A DNA stretch of 64,000 nucleotides from Nitrosomonas communis (GCF_900114745.1 NZ_FOUB01000007.1:53234-117233), one strand, 5' to 3'. Numbered from the stretch's first letter, positions 35,905 to 46,353 are shown. Translations and numbers: made by a program. Notes: generated by a model from the letters alone, not told the origin.

Positions 35905-36999
35905 ATGAGCGAAACACCTGAATCATATAAAGAATCACAGCCGAAGCCCAAAGGCAATAACTTCGCCACCTTATTTGCGAAGGCTGCGGTTAAAACGTCG
36001 ATCAGTACCCTCTACGTCCGTCATGTCATCGACACAGATTGGAAAAGCTTCGAAATTGATGACGCCTATGAATTGGGCAGGGCCGGGGTACGGCAGCTCA
36101 GTAGCCGCATTGAAAATAATCGTGACAGTGCCCCCCTCTCAGAGGAAGATTTAAATGCATTCAATGAGGCTGACTACCTCTTGCTCGTACCAGTGATTTC
36201 GAAGCAAAACGGTTGGGGCACGATGCCTGCAGGTGCTGGACTCAAGGAACTCGGAGAAACCATAAAGGCAGCTAAAAAGAAGGAAACCGAGCGTCAAAAA
36301 AAAGAAACCGAGCGTCACAAAAAGATGCTCGAGGGCATTCGCAAGTCTATTGATTTAAGCTATGGCTTCTTGGGCAATGACGCACTCGAAAAGCTTCAAG
36401 TACAGATGGCAGGACTTGCCGATATTCGTAGTACACTATCTCGCACGAGCACAATTGAGCAGGGTATTCACGATGCAAATCTCAGGGGCATCACTTCAGC
36501 TATTGAAACTACTAGAACTAACGAGATTCCAAGGATACCAAGCCTTCATCGACCTGATGAGACGCCTTTGGGTCGAGCATCACTAGAAAGTGCCAAAAAT
36601 TCTAGAGAGGTTGCTCAAAAAATGGATGATTTGGTCGTCGTCGTTGCGGGGATCAATCAAACCTTGGTTCAGGACGTGCTACCCGCGTGGTTCAAGCAAA
36701 TTGAAGAGGATCAGAGGAGTGCAAAACATACATTCGACCAAGCCGCCAAAGGGCTACGTTGGACGAAGTGGGCAGTCATCGCTTCAGTGATCGTCACGAT
36801 ATTGGCAACTTGGGTGCAGGTAGAGGTCGCAAGAGATATTGACAATACTGAGCAGCAGAAGCAGTCCGAGGCAATACTGCGTGAGCAGCTTGCGGCTCAA
36901 CAAAAACTCATCGAACAGCAGATTCAGGATGCAGTTGCGATGCGCGAAACAATCTCTGTAATCAAGACTCCAGCGGAGATAGTCGTGCCGAAGAAGTAA
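35905..36999 (+). CDS. Unknown coiled-coil protein with one C-terminal membrane segment
   Basis: A 364-residue protein. It has an N-terminal soluble domain (1-120), a highly charged Lys/Glu stretch (KKKETERQKKETERHKK) of coiled-coil type, a helical middle region, and one membrane helix (about 288-307: WAVIASVIVTILATWVQVEV). A second Gln-rich coiled coil (QQKQSEAILREQLAAQQ) completes it. Family not recognised. An AAGGAG lies 17 nt upstream, unusually far; a tiny overlapping frame (MRELLNERNT) sits between and could be a leader. The convergent neighbour is a GmrSD-like nuclease, so a defence role is possible but unproven. Confidence 0.6.
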   Translation: MSETPESYKESQPKPKGNNFATLFAKAAVKTSISTLYVRHVIDTDWKSFEIDDAYELGRAGVRQLSSRIENNRDSAPLSEEDLNAFNEADYLLLVPVISKQNGWGTMPAGAGLKELGETIKAAKKKETERQKKETERHKKMLEGIRKSIDLSYGFLGNDALEKLQVQMAGLADIRSTLSRTSTIEQGIHDANLRGITSAIETTRTNEIPRIPSLHRPDETPLGRASLESAKNSREVAQKMDDLVVVVAGINQTLVQDVLPAWFKQIEEDQRSAKHTFDQAAKGLRWTKWAVIASVIVTILATWVQVEVARDIDNTEQQKQSEAILREQLAAQQKLIEQQIQDAVAMRETISVIKTPAEIVVPKK

Positions 37000-37248
37000 C
37001 AGTGAAGTTCGACCATTCTCGGCTGATCGCCACAGTACTTTTGAACTAATATGTAGTAGCTCAAATTTGAGATGACAGCTTCAATAATTAGTCTCTTTTC
37101 AACTTGACATTGGTTGATTGAATTCAACGCAACCAAACGTGAGGTAGTGCAAAATTCTTTTTTAATAGTGGTAATGGACGAGTCCACCGGTGACAATGAA
37201 GCAAAGCATTATTATCATCCGGTGCAGAGTATTATTACGAGCAATTAA

Positions 37249-38988
37249 CTAATCAAGCAATTTCTTGAATGCTGAAATAATTAGTTTTTCTCTCTCTTCT
37301 ATGAATTGCCGAAAGTTTTCTAATTTAAGGTCAATGTTTGGAATATAGTGCCGCTCCATATACGCCTTTCTTTCATTGTTATCCGGATATTTCTCTTTAA
37401 TCCAGACATCAAAATCTTTTCCTGATTTTTCCTGGTTTGGAACACCTTCAAGTAATTGCAAATTCGCTAAATAGTTATAGTTGTTAAGGTAAAACTCGAT
37501 ATCATCATCATTTGTCCCACGTTTTTTCAGCCTCTGAGCTGTAAATAAATATTTTGGAAAAATATGATCTTGATGAAACTTATTCCTAAAATCTAGCGAT
37601 GGATAAATAAATGCCAAAGCTGAATACGTGTATGCTTGCGCGTACTGGTATCCTAGAAGATTATCTATTTCATCATCATCAAACGATATTGCCTTAGAAC
37701 TACCTTTTAATTTCAGTATGATTTCATCATAGGGAAACCCATCTTCTGACTGATTGATTACCTCTCGTATTGGTCTTAGGACATTGTCAGGCTGACCACT
37801 AAAAGTTCTTTTAAGTAGAACCATTACGAGCCACTTAAATATTTTCCTTCTATCATTTAGATATTTTGATAATTCAGAAAAATTATCTGGGCTTTTAATT
37901 TTATGTAAATATGCAGCTATTGGAATAAGTGCGTTATTTGACGTCAATGTATCCCTGTGGTATCCAAGACTGGAAAGTAGAATAACTGCTGATCTAATTG
38001 CTTTCGTAATGTCTTCCCATTGTTGCTCGATGGCAAGCATATTTTCTTGATTGAAGTTGTCAACCTTAAACGCAATATCCTTAAATCCAGCAAGGACTAA
38101 GCAGCTTTTTAGCACAAAATCCTTGTTAAAATTGAAGCCATCACCTATTGAATTAATTTCGTCCACAAACGACGTAATTTCCTCTCGTGCATCCCCTCTC
38201 CATTGCGCAGTGGCGATCGAAAGCAAAAGATCTGAATAGCTTAACTGTGTTCCTCCACTATTAACACGAATGAATATATTAAGAACTTTATCTAAGCTTT
38301 CACCTTTTTCCAGGAAAAAATTTATTGATTTATTTTTGTGGATAACCTCATATAGTTTGAAAAGTGTTCTGTTAGCGTATCTAGATTTTTCTTTCCCATA
38401 TTCTGGAATAACTTCTTCAAGCAGATAATCATTAACATTAACAGGTTCCTCAAAATTTAGAATATCGCCTACGAGAAACCAAAAATGATTTTCATCTTTT
38501 TGTTTATATTCATGAGTTGTTAAAAATCTAAAATCATATTCAAGATCACCGTTATCATCTGCTGGCGCAACTAGATTTAGATAAAGTTTTCTTACTGGGA
38601 AAGCGTCATTATTATCCCATCTTTTATAGGGTAGCTTATAAGCATAGGTACCTTTGAGCCCAATATAAAGCGATGTAAGACGTTGTTGTCCATCCAATAT
38701 TGCGGTAATGCTATTTTCTCCATTTATCCTTGCTTTTGAGTTATGTGTATTTTTTCTTTCATGGTATTCACGTACAAATTCATAAAATTGATAATTATTA
38801 ATGTTGCTATTATCTACTTCCCAGAACAAGAAAGAGCTAATTGGATAATCCTTCATAATTGAATCGAAAAGTCTCTCTATTTGATATGTATCCCAAACAA
38901 ACTCTCGCTGAATTGCAGGAAGAAGGTATTTCTTTTTATGAACACCATCTATAGCTTCTTTTATTGAGATTGGCTCTACAAATGCCAT
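37249..38988 (-). CDS. GmrSD-like DUF262/DUF1524 protein (type IV restriction candidate)
   Basis: The N-terminal DUF262 (GmrS, ParB-like NTPase) motifs are plain: LLPAIQREFVW (22-32) and LDGQQRLTSLYIG (98-110). The C-terminal DUF1524 HNH-type nuclease motif is QDHIFPKYLF (DHIFPK 474-479), followed by the typical NYLANLQLLEGVPNQEKSGK. Fused single-chain GmrSD-type enzymes use NTP to cut DNA with modified (glucosylated or hydroxymethylated) cytosine, and BrxU is a relative. The gene stands alone, with a clear AAGGAG before the ATG. AT content is higher than in its neighbours, suggesting separate acquisition. Confidence 0.88.
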   Translation of the reverse strand: MAFVEPISIKEAIDGVHKKKYLLPAIQREFVWDTYQIERLFDSIMKDYPISSFLFWEVDNSNINNYQFYEFVREYHERKNTHNSKARINGENSITAILDGQQRLTSLYIGLKGTYAYKLPYKRWDNNDAFPVRKLYLNLVAPADDNGDLEYDFRFLTTHEYKQKDENHFWFLVGDILNFEEPVNVNDYLLEEVIPEYGKEKSRYANRTLFKLYEVIHKNKSINFFLEKGESLDKVLNIFIRVNSGGTQLSYSDLLLSIATAQWRGDAREEITSFVDEINSIGDGFNFNKDFVLKSCLVLAGFKDIAFKVDNFNQENMLAIEQQWEDITKAIRSAVILLSSLGYHRDTLTSNNALIPIAAYLHKIKSPDNFSELSKYLNDRRKIFKWLVMVLLKRTFSGQPDNVLRPIREVINQSEDGFPYDEIILKLKGSSKAISFDDDEIDNLLGYQYAQAYTYSALAFIYPSLDFRNKFHQDHIFPKYLFTAQRLKKRGTNDDDIEFYLNNYNYLANLQLLEGVPNQEKSGKDFDVWIKEKYPDNNERKAYMERHYIPNIDLKLENFRQFIEEREKLIISAFKKLLD

Positions 38989-39348
38989 TCATTTTCTCCT
39001 TTGGTTTTTCAAGAATCATAAGTAATTTATAGTTAATACATATATTAAATGCTTTTGGCATTAACGATAAAGTTATTACGCTTCTCAGGTTTACTAGCTG
39101 TATATCATCCTAAATGCAACGAATACAGTTCTGGAGATCATGACTGTGTTAGCCACCTCATATTATGAGGCCAGATTATCGAAAATTTATTGAAAAAAAT
39201 TGACTGGCTGGTTTTCTCGCGAAGCAGTCATTTTAATGATGCTAATTGTCAGCGCTTATCAATCTATTTTTGAATACGTCAGATTAAATCTAAATTTTTA
39301 CAACTAATATACTAAAAATCACTTCAAGATCGAAATTCCTGCCAGAAA
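38989..39348. other. AT-rich intergenic interval
   Basis: About 360 bp with no gene. It should contain the promoter of the GmrSD-like gene (minus strand) and the 3' end of the recombinase module. The left boundary of the recombinase-carrying element may also be here, but I cannot see an attachment repeat. Confidence 0.4.
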
Positions 39349-39834
39349 CTAGCTCAGAAACCTATCTGGCAGCTTCAAGTCATGCATTTGGTCGTCCCAT
39401 ACGTTGGACCATGGGCGGCGCACTACCTGCTCTAGCACTGCATCCGGCGTGCTGATCAATTGTTCAATAACTTCAGGCGCCAACAGGGTCAGCCGCTTGA
39501 TCCGGCGCACCTGCGTCAAGCCCATTCCCTCGGCATCCGCAATCTCTGCGACTGATGCCACACGCTGCTCGTCCAGCAGACGTTGCCAATAAAATGCAAG
39601 ACCAAGAGCACGCAACAAGGCGGAATCTTTCACTGATTCACGAGCTTCTCGCTCACGACATGCCTCCTCCGAGAACGCCTGTGGCGCATCCAAAGGCGTG
39701 ATGATTTGTTTCTTGTAGCCCCGTTTCACCAACGTCCACGGTATAAACGTTTCCATCTGGACGCCGCCTGCCGGAGCAGGCAGCTGGTAGGTGACCGGAC
39801 TACCGTCGATGCGCCCACGATGTTTCTTGCTCAT
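39349..39834 (-). CDS. HTH protein of a serine-recombinase module (161 residues)
   Basis: The central helix-turn-helix resembles the ParB/KorB type (SVAEIADAEGMGLTQVRRIKRLTLLAPEVI, about residues 98-127). The N-terminus contains a short strand region (METFIPWTLVKRGYKKQIITP). Its neighbour at 39831-40211 has the same arrangement (ETFVPLALRRRGMQRVTY, then an HTH), so the two are distant paralogues. Such genes accompany large serine recombinases with DUF2924 proteins in proteobacterial islands and may be directionality or targeting factors; their function is not known to me. It overlaps the previous gene by 4 bp. Confidence 0.7.
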   Translation of the reverse strand: MSKKHRGRIDGSPVTYQLPAPAGGVQMETFIPWTLVKRGYKKQIITPLDAPQAFSEEACREREARESVKDSALLRALGLAFYWQRLLDEQRVASVAEIADAEGMGLTQVRRIKRLTLLAPEVIEQLISTPDAVLEQVVRRPWSNVWDDQMHDLKLPDRFLS

Positions 39835-40211
39835 ACTTCCTCCTCAAAGCGCTTTACCATCTGCCGCTGGGCTTCCCATTCAATCGGCAACGGATTGCGC
39901 TGAAACCAAATCAAGTTCATGCGACGTGGCTGGCGCCCAGCCATTAACCGTTCGATGATGTCGGGGGCAAGCAAAGTCAACCGTAACAACTCGTTAACCA
40001 CTGAATGATGCAGTTTTTCTGCCCGGGCAATAGCCGAGCCGCTCTTCATCATGCCAGTATCGATCAAATGCTGCCAGTAAAAAGCCCGGGCAAGACCTTC
40101 GAGCAGAGTCACATTATGGGCGTTATGTTCATAGGTAACGCGTTGCATACCTCGGCGGCGTAATGCCAAAGGCACAAAGGTTTCAAAAGAACCATTCGGG
40201 AGCTGACTCAT
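39831..40211 (-). CDS. HTH protein of a serine-recombinase module (126 residues)
   Basis: A shorter relative of the 161-residue neighbour. The N-terminal strand motif is ETFVPLALRRRGMQRV and the HTH region is SGSAIARAEKLHHSVVNELLR, followed by TLLAPDIIERLMAG, which closely parallels TLLAPEVIEQLIST in the other protein. It overlaps the recombinase gene before and the next HTH gene after by 4 bp each, so the four-gene module is one translational unit. Confidence 0.7.
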   Translation of the reverse strand: MSQLPNGSFETFVPLALRRRGMQRVTYEHNAHNVTLLEGLARAFYWQHLIDTGMMKSGSAIARAEKLHHSVVNELLRLTLLAPDIIERLMAGRQPRRMNLIWFQRNPLPIEWEAQRQMVKRFEEEV

Positions 40212-41599
40212 GGGTTCTCGACCTCCAGTAACTCAACACCGATCCCCTTCGGGGCAAATTCGCCGAGCAGAGCGTTCCAGCCGAGTTCACGCCACTTCAC
40301 CCTGATACCCTGCATCTCACCTCTCTGGACGAGATCGACGCGTTCGATCATCAGATTGGCGATGCGATGGCGCTCGACCGGAAACAGTTGCTCCCACACG
40401 TCGTTGAGCCGCCCCATGGCCATCACGGTGGCAGCCTCGTCAATCTGGGTACCATTGCGCTGGATGTGGCGCACCACAGCTGCCACTGCTTCAGGACTGG
40501 TCAGCACCGTGCGGATCTGCGCAACGACCGCCGCCTCGATCTCTGGCGCGGGTAAACGCGCATAGCTCTTGCCCGGTGCGCCGAAGCGGCTTTCCGACTT
40601 GGACACGTAATAATGATACTTGCGCCCGTTCTTGCGTGAATAGGTCGGATACATCCGCTCGCCCGATGGTGCATATAGCAAGCCGCGCAGCAACGCATCA
40701 GTACGTGACCTGATCTTGGTTTCCACCGAGCGCGCATGCCCGTCCCTGCTCAGCATGCCTTGAACCTTGTCCCAAAGCTCCTGGTCGATGATCGGCGGGT
40801 GCACCCCAGGGTACCAATTTCCCTTGTGCGACAATTCGCCCAAGTAGATGCGATTGCGCAGCAGTTTGTGCAAATACTTCTTGTCAATGCGCGCGCCGCT
40901 GCGCGTCTGCCCTTCCTGCGTCGTCCACGCCTTAGTGGTGATGCTCTCGGCGGTTAGGTTGGCAGCAATCTGGGTCGTCGAGCCGATGGTCAACATCTCC
41001 TCGAAGATACGACGCACCACCGCCGCCTCAGTTTGGTTGACGATCAGCATGCGGTTGTCGACATCATAACCCAGCGGCGGCACACCGCCCATCCACATCC
41101 CCTTGCGTTTGGCTGCTGCGATCTTGTCACGGATGCGCTCACCCGTGACTTCGCGTTCGAACTGCGCAAACGAGAGCAGCACGTTCAGCATCAGCCGCCC
41201 CATCGAGGTCGTCGTATTAAATTGCTGAGTAACTGAAACGAACGACACTTCATAGCGCTCGAATATCTCGACCATCTGGGAGAAATCAGCCAGGCTGCGT
41301 GTCAGGCGGTCGATCTTATAGACTACGACAATGTCGATTTTCCGTGCGCAGATATCGGCTATTAAACGTTTGAGCGCCGGTCTTTCAGTATTGCCGCCAG
41401 AAAAGCCGGGATCATCATAATCATCCGCCACCGCTATCCAGCCCTGCGAGCGTTGACTCGCAATGTAGGCATGCCCCGCTTCCTTCTGCGCATCGATAGA
41501 ATTGAATTCCTGATTGAGCCGTTCATCCGAGGATACCCGGCAGTATACGGCGCAACGCTTGCGCACCTTGGCTTGGGCAATGTGCACAGGCTCATTCAT
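40208..41599 (-). CDS. Large serine recombinase (site-specific integrase)
   Basis: The N-terminal resolvase domain is complete: AVYCRVSSDE with the nucleophile at S23, IDIVVVYKIDRLTRSLADF and LSFAQFEREVTGERIRDKI. A recombinase domain (GGVPPLGYDVDNRMLIV, LRNRIYLGELSHKG) and a zinc-ribbon-like region follow. At 463 residues it is a little shorter than many large serine integrases. It cuts both strands at att sites and rejoins them for element integration. The module abuts a truncated umuC at 42231, so the element probably integrated there or nearby. Confidence 0.9.
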   Translation of the reverse strand: MNEPVHIAQAKVRKRCAVYCRVSSDERLNQEFNSIDAQKEAGHAYIASQRSQGWIAVADDYDDPGFSGGNTERPALKRLIADICARKIDIVVVYKIDRLTRSLADFSQMVEIFERYEVSFVSVTQQFNTTTSMGRLMLNVLLSFAQFEREVTGERIRDKIAAAKRKGMWMGGVPPLGYDVDNRMLIVNQTEAAVVRRIFEEMLTIGSTTQIAANLTAESITTKAWTTQEGQTRSGARIDKKYLHKLLRNRIYLGELSHKGNWYPGVHPPIIDQELWDKVQGMLSRDGHARSVETKIRSRTDALLRGLLYAPSGERMYPTYSRKNGRKYHYYVSKSESRFGAPGKSYARLPAPEIEAAVVAQIRTVLTSPEAVAAVVRHIQRNGTQIDEAATVMAMGRLNDVWEQLFPVERHRIANLMIERVDLVQRGEMQGIRVKWRELGWNALLGEFAPKGIGVELLEVENP

Positions 41600-42051
41600 T
41601 GGTCACCTCGCTTGCCAATCAGGCCAAAGAACAGGGGGCCACCACCCCAGTGCGTGCCCGTGATGTGACGGGCGACCGCAGTCAAGCTCTTGAACGAGCG
41701 CCCCTCGTATTCGAATAATCCCTCGGCCGTGACCATCACGCGGTGTTCGCGCTCGCCCCATTCGCGCAATAGCACCGTTCCTGGGGCAAAATTAAATTCA
41801 CGCGGCTTGGCACGCAACTTGATCCTGGAGTGTTTGGCACCAATCGCCTCTAAACGCTCCCTTGTGGCTGTGGCGAGCCCGCCAAAGGCTTCCTCTTGGA
41901 TCTTATAGGCGATGCGCGATTCGACATGAGAGCGATTCGGATACTCTGGTCGTCGTGTGAAATAACGGTCCCACAGTTGCCAGAGTTCGGACATGGGGAG
42001 ACTTGGTAGTTCTGCAATACGTGCAGCTACCGATGTTGGTTTATCGCTCAT
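41596..42051 (-). CDS. DUF2924 protein of the serine-recombinase module
   Basis: The 151-residue protein shows the DUF2924 pattern: SMSELWQLWDRYFTRRP-like start, SRIAYKIQEEAFGGL, TVLLREWGEREHRVMV, and the C-terminal EYEGRSFKSLTAVARHITG, a strand-helix unit seen at the end of many DUF2924 proteins. DUF2924 genes nearly always precede a serine recombinase, as here with a 4-bp overlap. It is the first gene of the four-gene module. Function is unknown, but co-occurrence suggests DNA binding or recombination control. Confidence 0.85.
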   Translation of the reverse strand: MSDKPTSVAARIAELPSLPMSELWQLWDRYFTRRPEYPNRSHVESRIAYKIQEEAFGGLATATRERLEAIGAKHSRIKLRAKPREFNFAPGTVLLREWGEREHRVMVTAEGLFEYEGRSFKSLTAVARHITGTHWGGGPLFFGLIGKRGDQ

Positions 42052-42230
42052 TGCAACCTCTCTTTTCTAGATAACGGGTTTGTATGAACGTATATGGACT
42101 CCTCCGTTTTGCGTGAAATTTTTTTGATCTGGCATGGCTGAAACACTTGCACTCGTATATCCGGCCTGTAACGGGAGCTTTCTTGTCTCCCTGACCTTGA
42201 TGGAAATTCGCGGCTGGGGCCTCATCGCTC

Positions 42231-42698
42231 TGTCTTGGTGGCGCCAAAGCCCACACAGACCGGCAGGCTGGTCCACTGATGGATACGGTTACGTATCGAC
42301 TGGCCCATGTCGGTAGCAGTTGGCCAGAGATTGCCCAACCCTTGTAAACCCAGGAAACATTCGTCGATGGAATAGACCTCGACATAGGGGCTGAAATCAC
42401 GCAGGATGGTCATTACCCGGTCAGACATATCGCCGTAGAGCGTATAGTTGGATGAAAGCGCAATGATGCCATGTTGTCTTACCAAATCCTTGAGCTGGAA
42501 CCAGGGCGTGCCCATTTTGACGCCTAGCGCCTTGACTTCATTGGAGCGGGCCACTGCACAGCCATCGTTATTGGAGAGCACTACGACCGGTCGATTGATC
42601 AGATGCGGATTAAAAGCCCTCTCGCAACTGACATAAAAATTATTGACGTCTACCAAAGCGAAGAGTGGTCTACTGACGAGAGTGATGTCAGTTGACAT
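42231..42698 (-). pseudogene. umuC: umuC copy 2, C-terminal two-thirds lost
   Basis: It starts at ATG 42698, 2 nt after umuD, exactly as in copy 1, and is nearly identical for about 155 residues (DVNNFYVSCE, SIDECFLGL present). Homology to copy 1 ends at about 42231 after VGFGATKT; beyond this the sequence is that of the serine-recombinase module. The missing C-terminal part is not elsewhere in the window. The fragment keeps part of the catalytic core but lacks the thumb and little-finger domains, so it cannot be an active polymerase. Confidence 0.9.
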
Positions 42699-42700
42699 GA

Positions 42701-43171
42701 TCACACGATAAAACGTGCTACTGTTCCCACTACAACCCCCCATACCTGCAATTCCTCGTTTTCGCGAAAACGGATGGGTGGATAAGCTGGATTCTCAGCG
42801 TGCAGTTCGATCACGCCATTGCAGGCATACAGTCGCTTGACAGTATATTCATTGTTGATCACTGCCAGTACAATATGCCCGTGTTTAGGTTCAACCGAGC
42901 GATCCACCACCAGCATATCGCCATCGTGGATATGGGCACCCGTCATGGAATGACCGATGACACGAAAGAAATAGGTCGCTGCTTTGTTACGTATCAGATA
43001 ACTATTGAGATCCAGCTTTTTATCAATATAATCTTCTGCAGGAGATGAAAACCCAGCGGGAATTCGATACTGCAATAACGGCAGCATACAAACGGCAGGA
43101 TCAATTTCGGCTCGCTGTAAGCGAGGGGGCGCAGATGCGCTCGTAGGCTTAAAGGGAACGATGGTGGTCAT
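42701..43171 (-). CDS. umuD: UmuD, copy 2
   Basis: It has 156 residues and differs from copy 1 at only a few positions (F13S and C17R near the N-terminus; GNSM became GHSM next to the nucleophile). The cleavage site A39-G40 and the Ser75/Lys112 dyad are kept. It has the same AAGGAGG ribosome binding site and divergent promoter region as copy 1. With umuC truncated downstream, this UmuD could still act with the intact UmuC of copy 1, or as a LexA-like repressor on its own. Confidence 0.92.
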   Translation of the reverse strand: MTTIVPFKPTSASAPPRLQRAEIDPAVCMLPLLQYRIPAGFSSPAEDYIDKKLDLNSYLIRNKAATYFFRVIGHSMTGAHIHDGDMLVVDRSVEPKHGHIVLAVINNEYTVKRLYACNGVIELHAENPAYPPIRFRENEELQVWGVVVGTVARFIV

Positions 43172-43245
43172 GATGGGTCCTCCTTAATAGACGATGATGC
43201 CGATAGTATAAAACACTCATTTGACTAACCAAAATGTGAGGAGAT

Positions 43246-43920
43246 ATGTGCGGACGGTTTGCCCTGGCTTATCCTCGCTCCCAACTGATCGACTGGTACC
43301 ACGCAGTGTCGATGCCGGAGATGGAGCCGCGCTATAACATTGCCCCCACCACCGATATTCTGGTCATCCGTGACAGCGACAAAGGCCGGCAAGGATCGAT
43401 GATGCGCTGGGGGCTGATCCCTCCTTGGGCCAAGGAGACTAGGAAGCTGCCTTTGCTGTTCAATGCTCGCGCTGAATCATTAGCAAGCAAACCCATGTTC
43501 AGACAAGCGTTTCGCAGCCGACGCTGTCTCGTTCCTGCTTCCGGATTCTATGAATGGAAAAAGTCGGCAGAGGGAGCTAGCAAGCAACCCTTCTATATTT
43601 CGGCCAAGGACGGCCCCCTTTCCTTCGCAGGACTATGGGAAAGCGCGACGATCGATGAAACAGTCATCCATAGCTGCACGATCATCACCACGGACAGTAG
43701 CAGCTTGATGCGCCCAATTCATGACCGCATGCCAGTGATTCTCCCGCGTGAAGTATGGGATACCTGGTTATCCTCTTCACAGTTACCGGATGAGGCTCTT
43801 TTGTCGCTACTGCAACCTTATTCTTCAGAACAAATGCAATTATGGCAAGTCTCCCCTGCTGTGGGACGAGTAAGTCACGAGGGAGCGCAGCTGATTCAGC
43901 CGATCGATGACCAAGGATGA
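43246..43920 (+). CDS. SRAP-domain protein (YedK/HMCES family), copy 2
   Basis: The 224 residues keep the catalytic Cys2, N31 and E76 and the [10 protein letters not shown] histidine motif, with scattered conservative changes from copy 1 (T35 for A35, S for G in the QGSMMRWG loop). Role as for copy 1: covalent capture of abasic sites in single-stranded DNA. It overlaps the recD2 start by 4 bp. Synonymous differences are many relative to amino-acid changes, indicating that both copies have been under selection since duplication or were acquired separately. Confidence 0.92.
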   Translation: MCGRFALAYPRSQLIDWYHAVSMPEMEPRYNIAPTTDILVIRDSDKGRQGSMMRWGLIPPWAKETRKLPLLFNARAESLASKPMFRQAFRSRRCLVPASGFYEWKKSAEGASKQPFYISAKDGPLSFAGLWESATIDETVIHSCTIITTDSSSLMRPIHDRMPVILPREVWDTWLSSSQLPDEALLSLLQPYSSEQMQLWQVSPAVGRVSHEGAQLIQPIDDQG

Positions 43921-46115
43921 GCACTCCTTCAAATTCACCTCATAGTGCTGACAATCCTCTGGAAAAACTGCAGGGGTCGGTCGAACGCGTCACCTTTCAT
44001 AGCGAATCCTCGGGTTTCTGTGTGTTGCGCGTTAAAGTCAAAGGTCAGAGAGAACTCATCACCGTAATTGGTTCAGCGGCTTCGGTCACAGCGGGTGAAT
44101 ATATCGAATGTGCAGGTTTCTGGGTCAATGACCGGCAACATGGTCAGCAATTTAAAACGATCTCGATAAAAATCGTCCCGCCTACCACCCTTGATGGGAT
44201 AGAGAAATATCTGGGCTCCGGCATGATCAAAGGAATTGGCCCTCATTTTGCTAAGAAACTGGTCAGAGCCTTTGGAGCAGAGGTGTTTGATGTCATCGAA
44301 CTCACGCCAGAGCGGCTGTTGACGTTACCCGGCATCGGCAAGAAACGGTTAGAACGGGTCACCAGTGCCTGGGCTGAACAAAAAGTGATCCGCGAAATCA
44401 TGGTGTTCCTGCAATCGCATGGGGTCGGCACCTCACGCTCGGTGCGTATCTACAAAACCTATGGCGAACAAGCCATCGAAAAAGTCAGAGAAAACCCTTA
44501 TCGATTGGCTCTGGACATTCACGGTATTGGTTTCAAAACCGCCGATACGCTCGCACAAAAGCTTGGGATTGCACCGGACTCCCTGATCCGGGCACAAGCC
44601 GGCGTGCGTCATGTATTGCAAGAATGGTCCAACGAAGGACATTGTGCCGCAGCACGCGATACTTTGCGCGATATGGCGGCGAAGCTCTTGGAAATACCTG
44701 CGCCGGTGATCGAGGAAGGCATCACTGCCGAGCTCGTGGAGGGCAATCTGACAGCGGAAACCATCGATCAGCACGAATTCATTTTTCTGACTCCTCTTTA
44801 TCGAGCCGAAGTGGGATGCGCCAATCACCTGCTGCGCCTCAATCAAGGTGAGCCGCCCTGGGGGGCCATTGATGCCCAAAAGGCGGTTCCCTGGGTCGAA
44901 GAACAGACGGGGCTGACTTTATCAGCCTCCCAGCGTGCTGCCATCGAATTGATGCTGCAGCATAAAGTAACGGTGATCACGGGCGGCCCAGGGGTGGGTA
45001 AAACCACGTTGGTCAACAGCATCCTGAAGATCCTGAAAGCCAAACAGATCAATATTGCATTGTGCGCACCTACCGGCAGAGCAGCCAAACGCCTTGCTGA
45101 ATCCACCGGGCTGGAAGCCAAAACCGTCCACCGCTTACTTGAGTTTGACCCTGCCATCTTTGCTTTCAAGCATAACGAAGAGTTTCCGCTGGAATTGGAT
45201 TGCCTGGTCATCGATGAATCCTCCATGATGGATGTGACGTTGATGAATCAGTTATTGAAATCCGTGCCTTCAAGTGCAGCACTATTGATTGTGGGGGATG
45301 TGGACCAACTACCATCCGTGGGGCCGGGCGCGGTATTGGCGGACATCATCGACTCGGGGAGAATTGCCACCGTCAGGTTGACCGAGATTTTTAGGCAGGC
45401 GAGCACATCAAAAATCATTACCAATTCACACCGGATCAATCAGGGGATGCTACCCATAAGCCATAATGCTCAGGATCTGAGTGACTTTTATTGCCTCTAT
45501 GCTGAGACGCCCGAGGAGATTTTTAGCAAATTGATGCAAGTGGTATTAGAGCGCATACCGCAGCGCTTTAACCTGCATCCCGTCAATGACATACAAGTGC
45601 TGGCACCGATGAATCGAGGGGGGCTGGGCGCACGCTCACTCAACATTGAACTGCAGCAGCGATTAAATGGAGTAAGTGAACCCAAGGTTACTCGTTACGG
45701 TTCGGTATATGCGCCAGGTGATAAAGTCATCCAGCAGGTCAACAACTACGACAAGGAAGTATTTAACGGGGATATTGGGGTGGTGCTTTCCGTAGATGTT
45801 GAAGAGAGCCTATTGCAAATCCAGTTTGATGAGCGCGTCGTAGATTACGAATTTAATGAACTCGATGAAATCTCTTTGGCCTACGCTATCAGTATTCATA
45901 AAGCACAAGGTTCCGAATACCCTGCTGTGGTCATCCCCCTGGCAATGCAGCATTACATGCTTTTGGAGCGAAACCTGCTCTATACCGGGGTTACCCGTGG
46001 CAAGCAGCTGGTCGTCATCATTGCGCAACCCAAAGCATTGGCCATGGCAATCAAGACTCAACGTTCCCAACGCAGGGTCACTAATCTGATTTCCCGTCTT
46101 TCAGAAATTGTCTGA
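43917..46115 (+). CDS. recD2: RecD2-type SF1B DNA helicase, copy 2
   Basis: Like copy 1 it has 732 residues. The Walker [10 protein letters not shown], Walker [10 protein letters not shown] and the [15 protein letters not shown] motif are all intact. The last residues differ (LSEIV versus LSANG), and homology between the cassettes ends at that point, marking the 3' boundary of the duplicated unit. Both helicase copies appear functional. Confidence 0.92.
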   Translation: MSTPSNSPHSADNPLEKLQGSVERVTFHSESSGFCVLRVKVKGQRELITVIGSAASVTAGEYIECAGFWVNDRQHGQQFKTISIKIVPPTTLDGIEKYLGSGMIKGIGPHFAKKLVRAFGAEVFDVIELTPERLLTLPGIGKKRLERVTSAWAEQKVIREIMVFLQSHGVGTSRSVRIYKTYGEQAIEKVRENPYRLALDIHGIGFKTADTLAQKLGIAPDSLIRAQAGVRHVLQEWSNEGHCAAARDTLRDMAAKLLEIPAPVIEEGITAELVEGNLTAETIDQHEFIFLTPLYRAEVGCANHLLRLNQGEPPWGAIDAQKAVPWVEEQTGLTLSASQRAAIELMLQHKVTVITGGPGVGKTTLVNSILKILKAKQINIALCAPTGRAAKRLAESTGLEAKTVHRLLEFDPAIFAFKHNEEFPLELDCLVIDESSMMDVTLMNQLLKSVPSSAALLIVGDVDQLPSVGPGAVLADIIDSGRIATVRLTEIFRQASTSKIITNSHRINQGMLPISHNAQDLSDFYCLYAETPEEIFSKLMQVVLERIPQRFNLHPVNDIQVLAPMNRGGLGARSLNIELQQRLNGVSEPKVTRYGSVYAPGDKVIQQVNNYDKEVFNGDIGVVLSVDVEESLLQIQFDERVVDYEFNELDEISLAYAISIHKAQGSEYPAVVIPLAMQHYMLLERNLLYTGVTRGKQLVVIIAQPKALAMAIKTQRSQRRVTNLISRLSEIV

Positions 46116-46353
46116 AAACTCCTGATTTATATCAAGCGCCTCAACATCGAGAATCCAATGATTATTCAAGGCTTCACGAGTGCTTTTACTGGGTGCCGCG
46201 TCCAAACGGCCAAACCTTTACAGTGCAATGTTTACGGCTATTTTTAGAGAATCAACAGAAGAAAATAGGTTTAAAGGAATGCTTGCTAAAGTATATAATC
46301 CATTGGATTCATTTAGAATGACAAGCTCGTGATAACCTAGGCAAGGAAGATAA

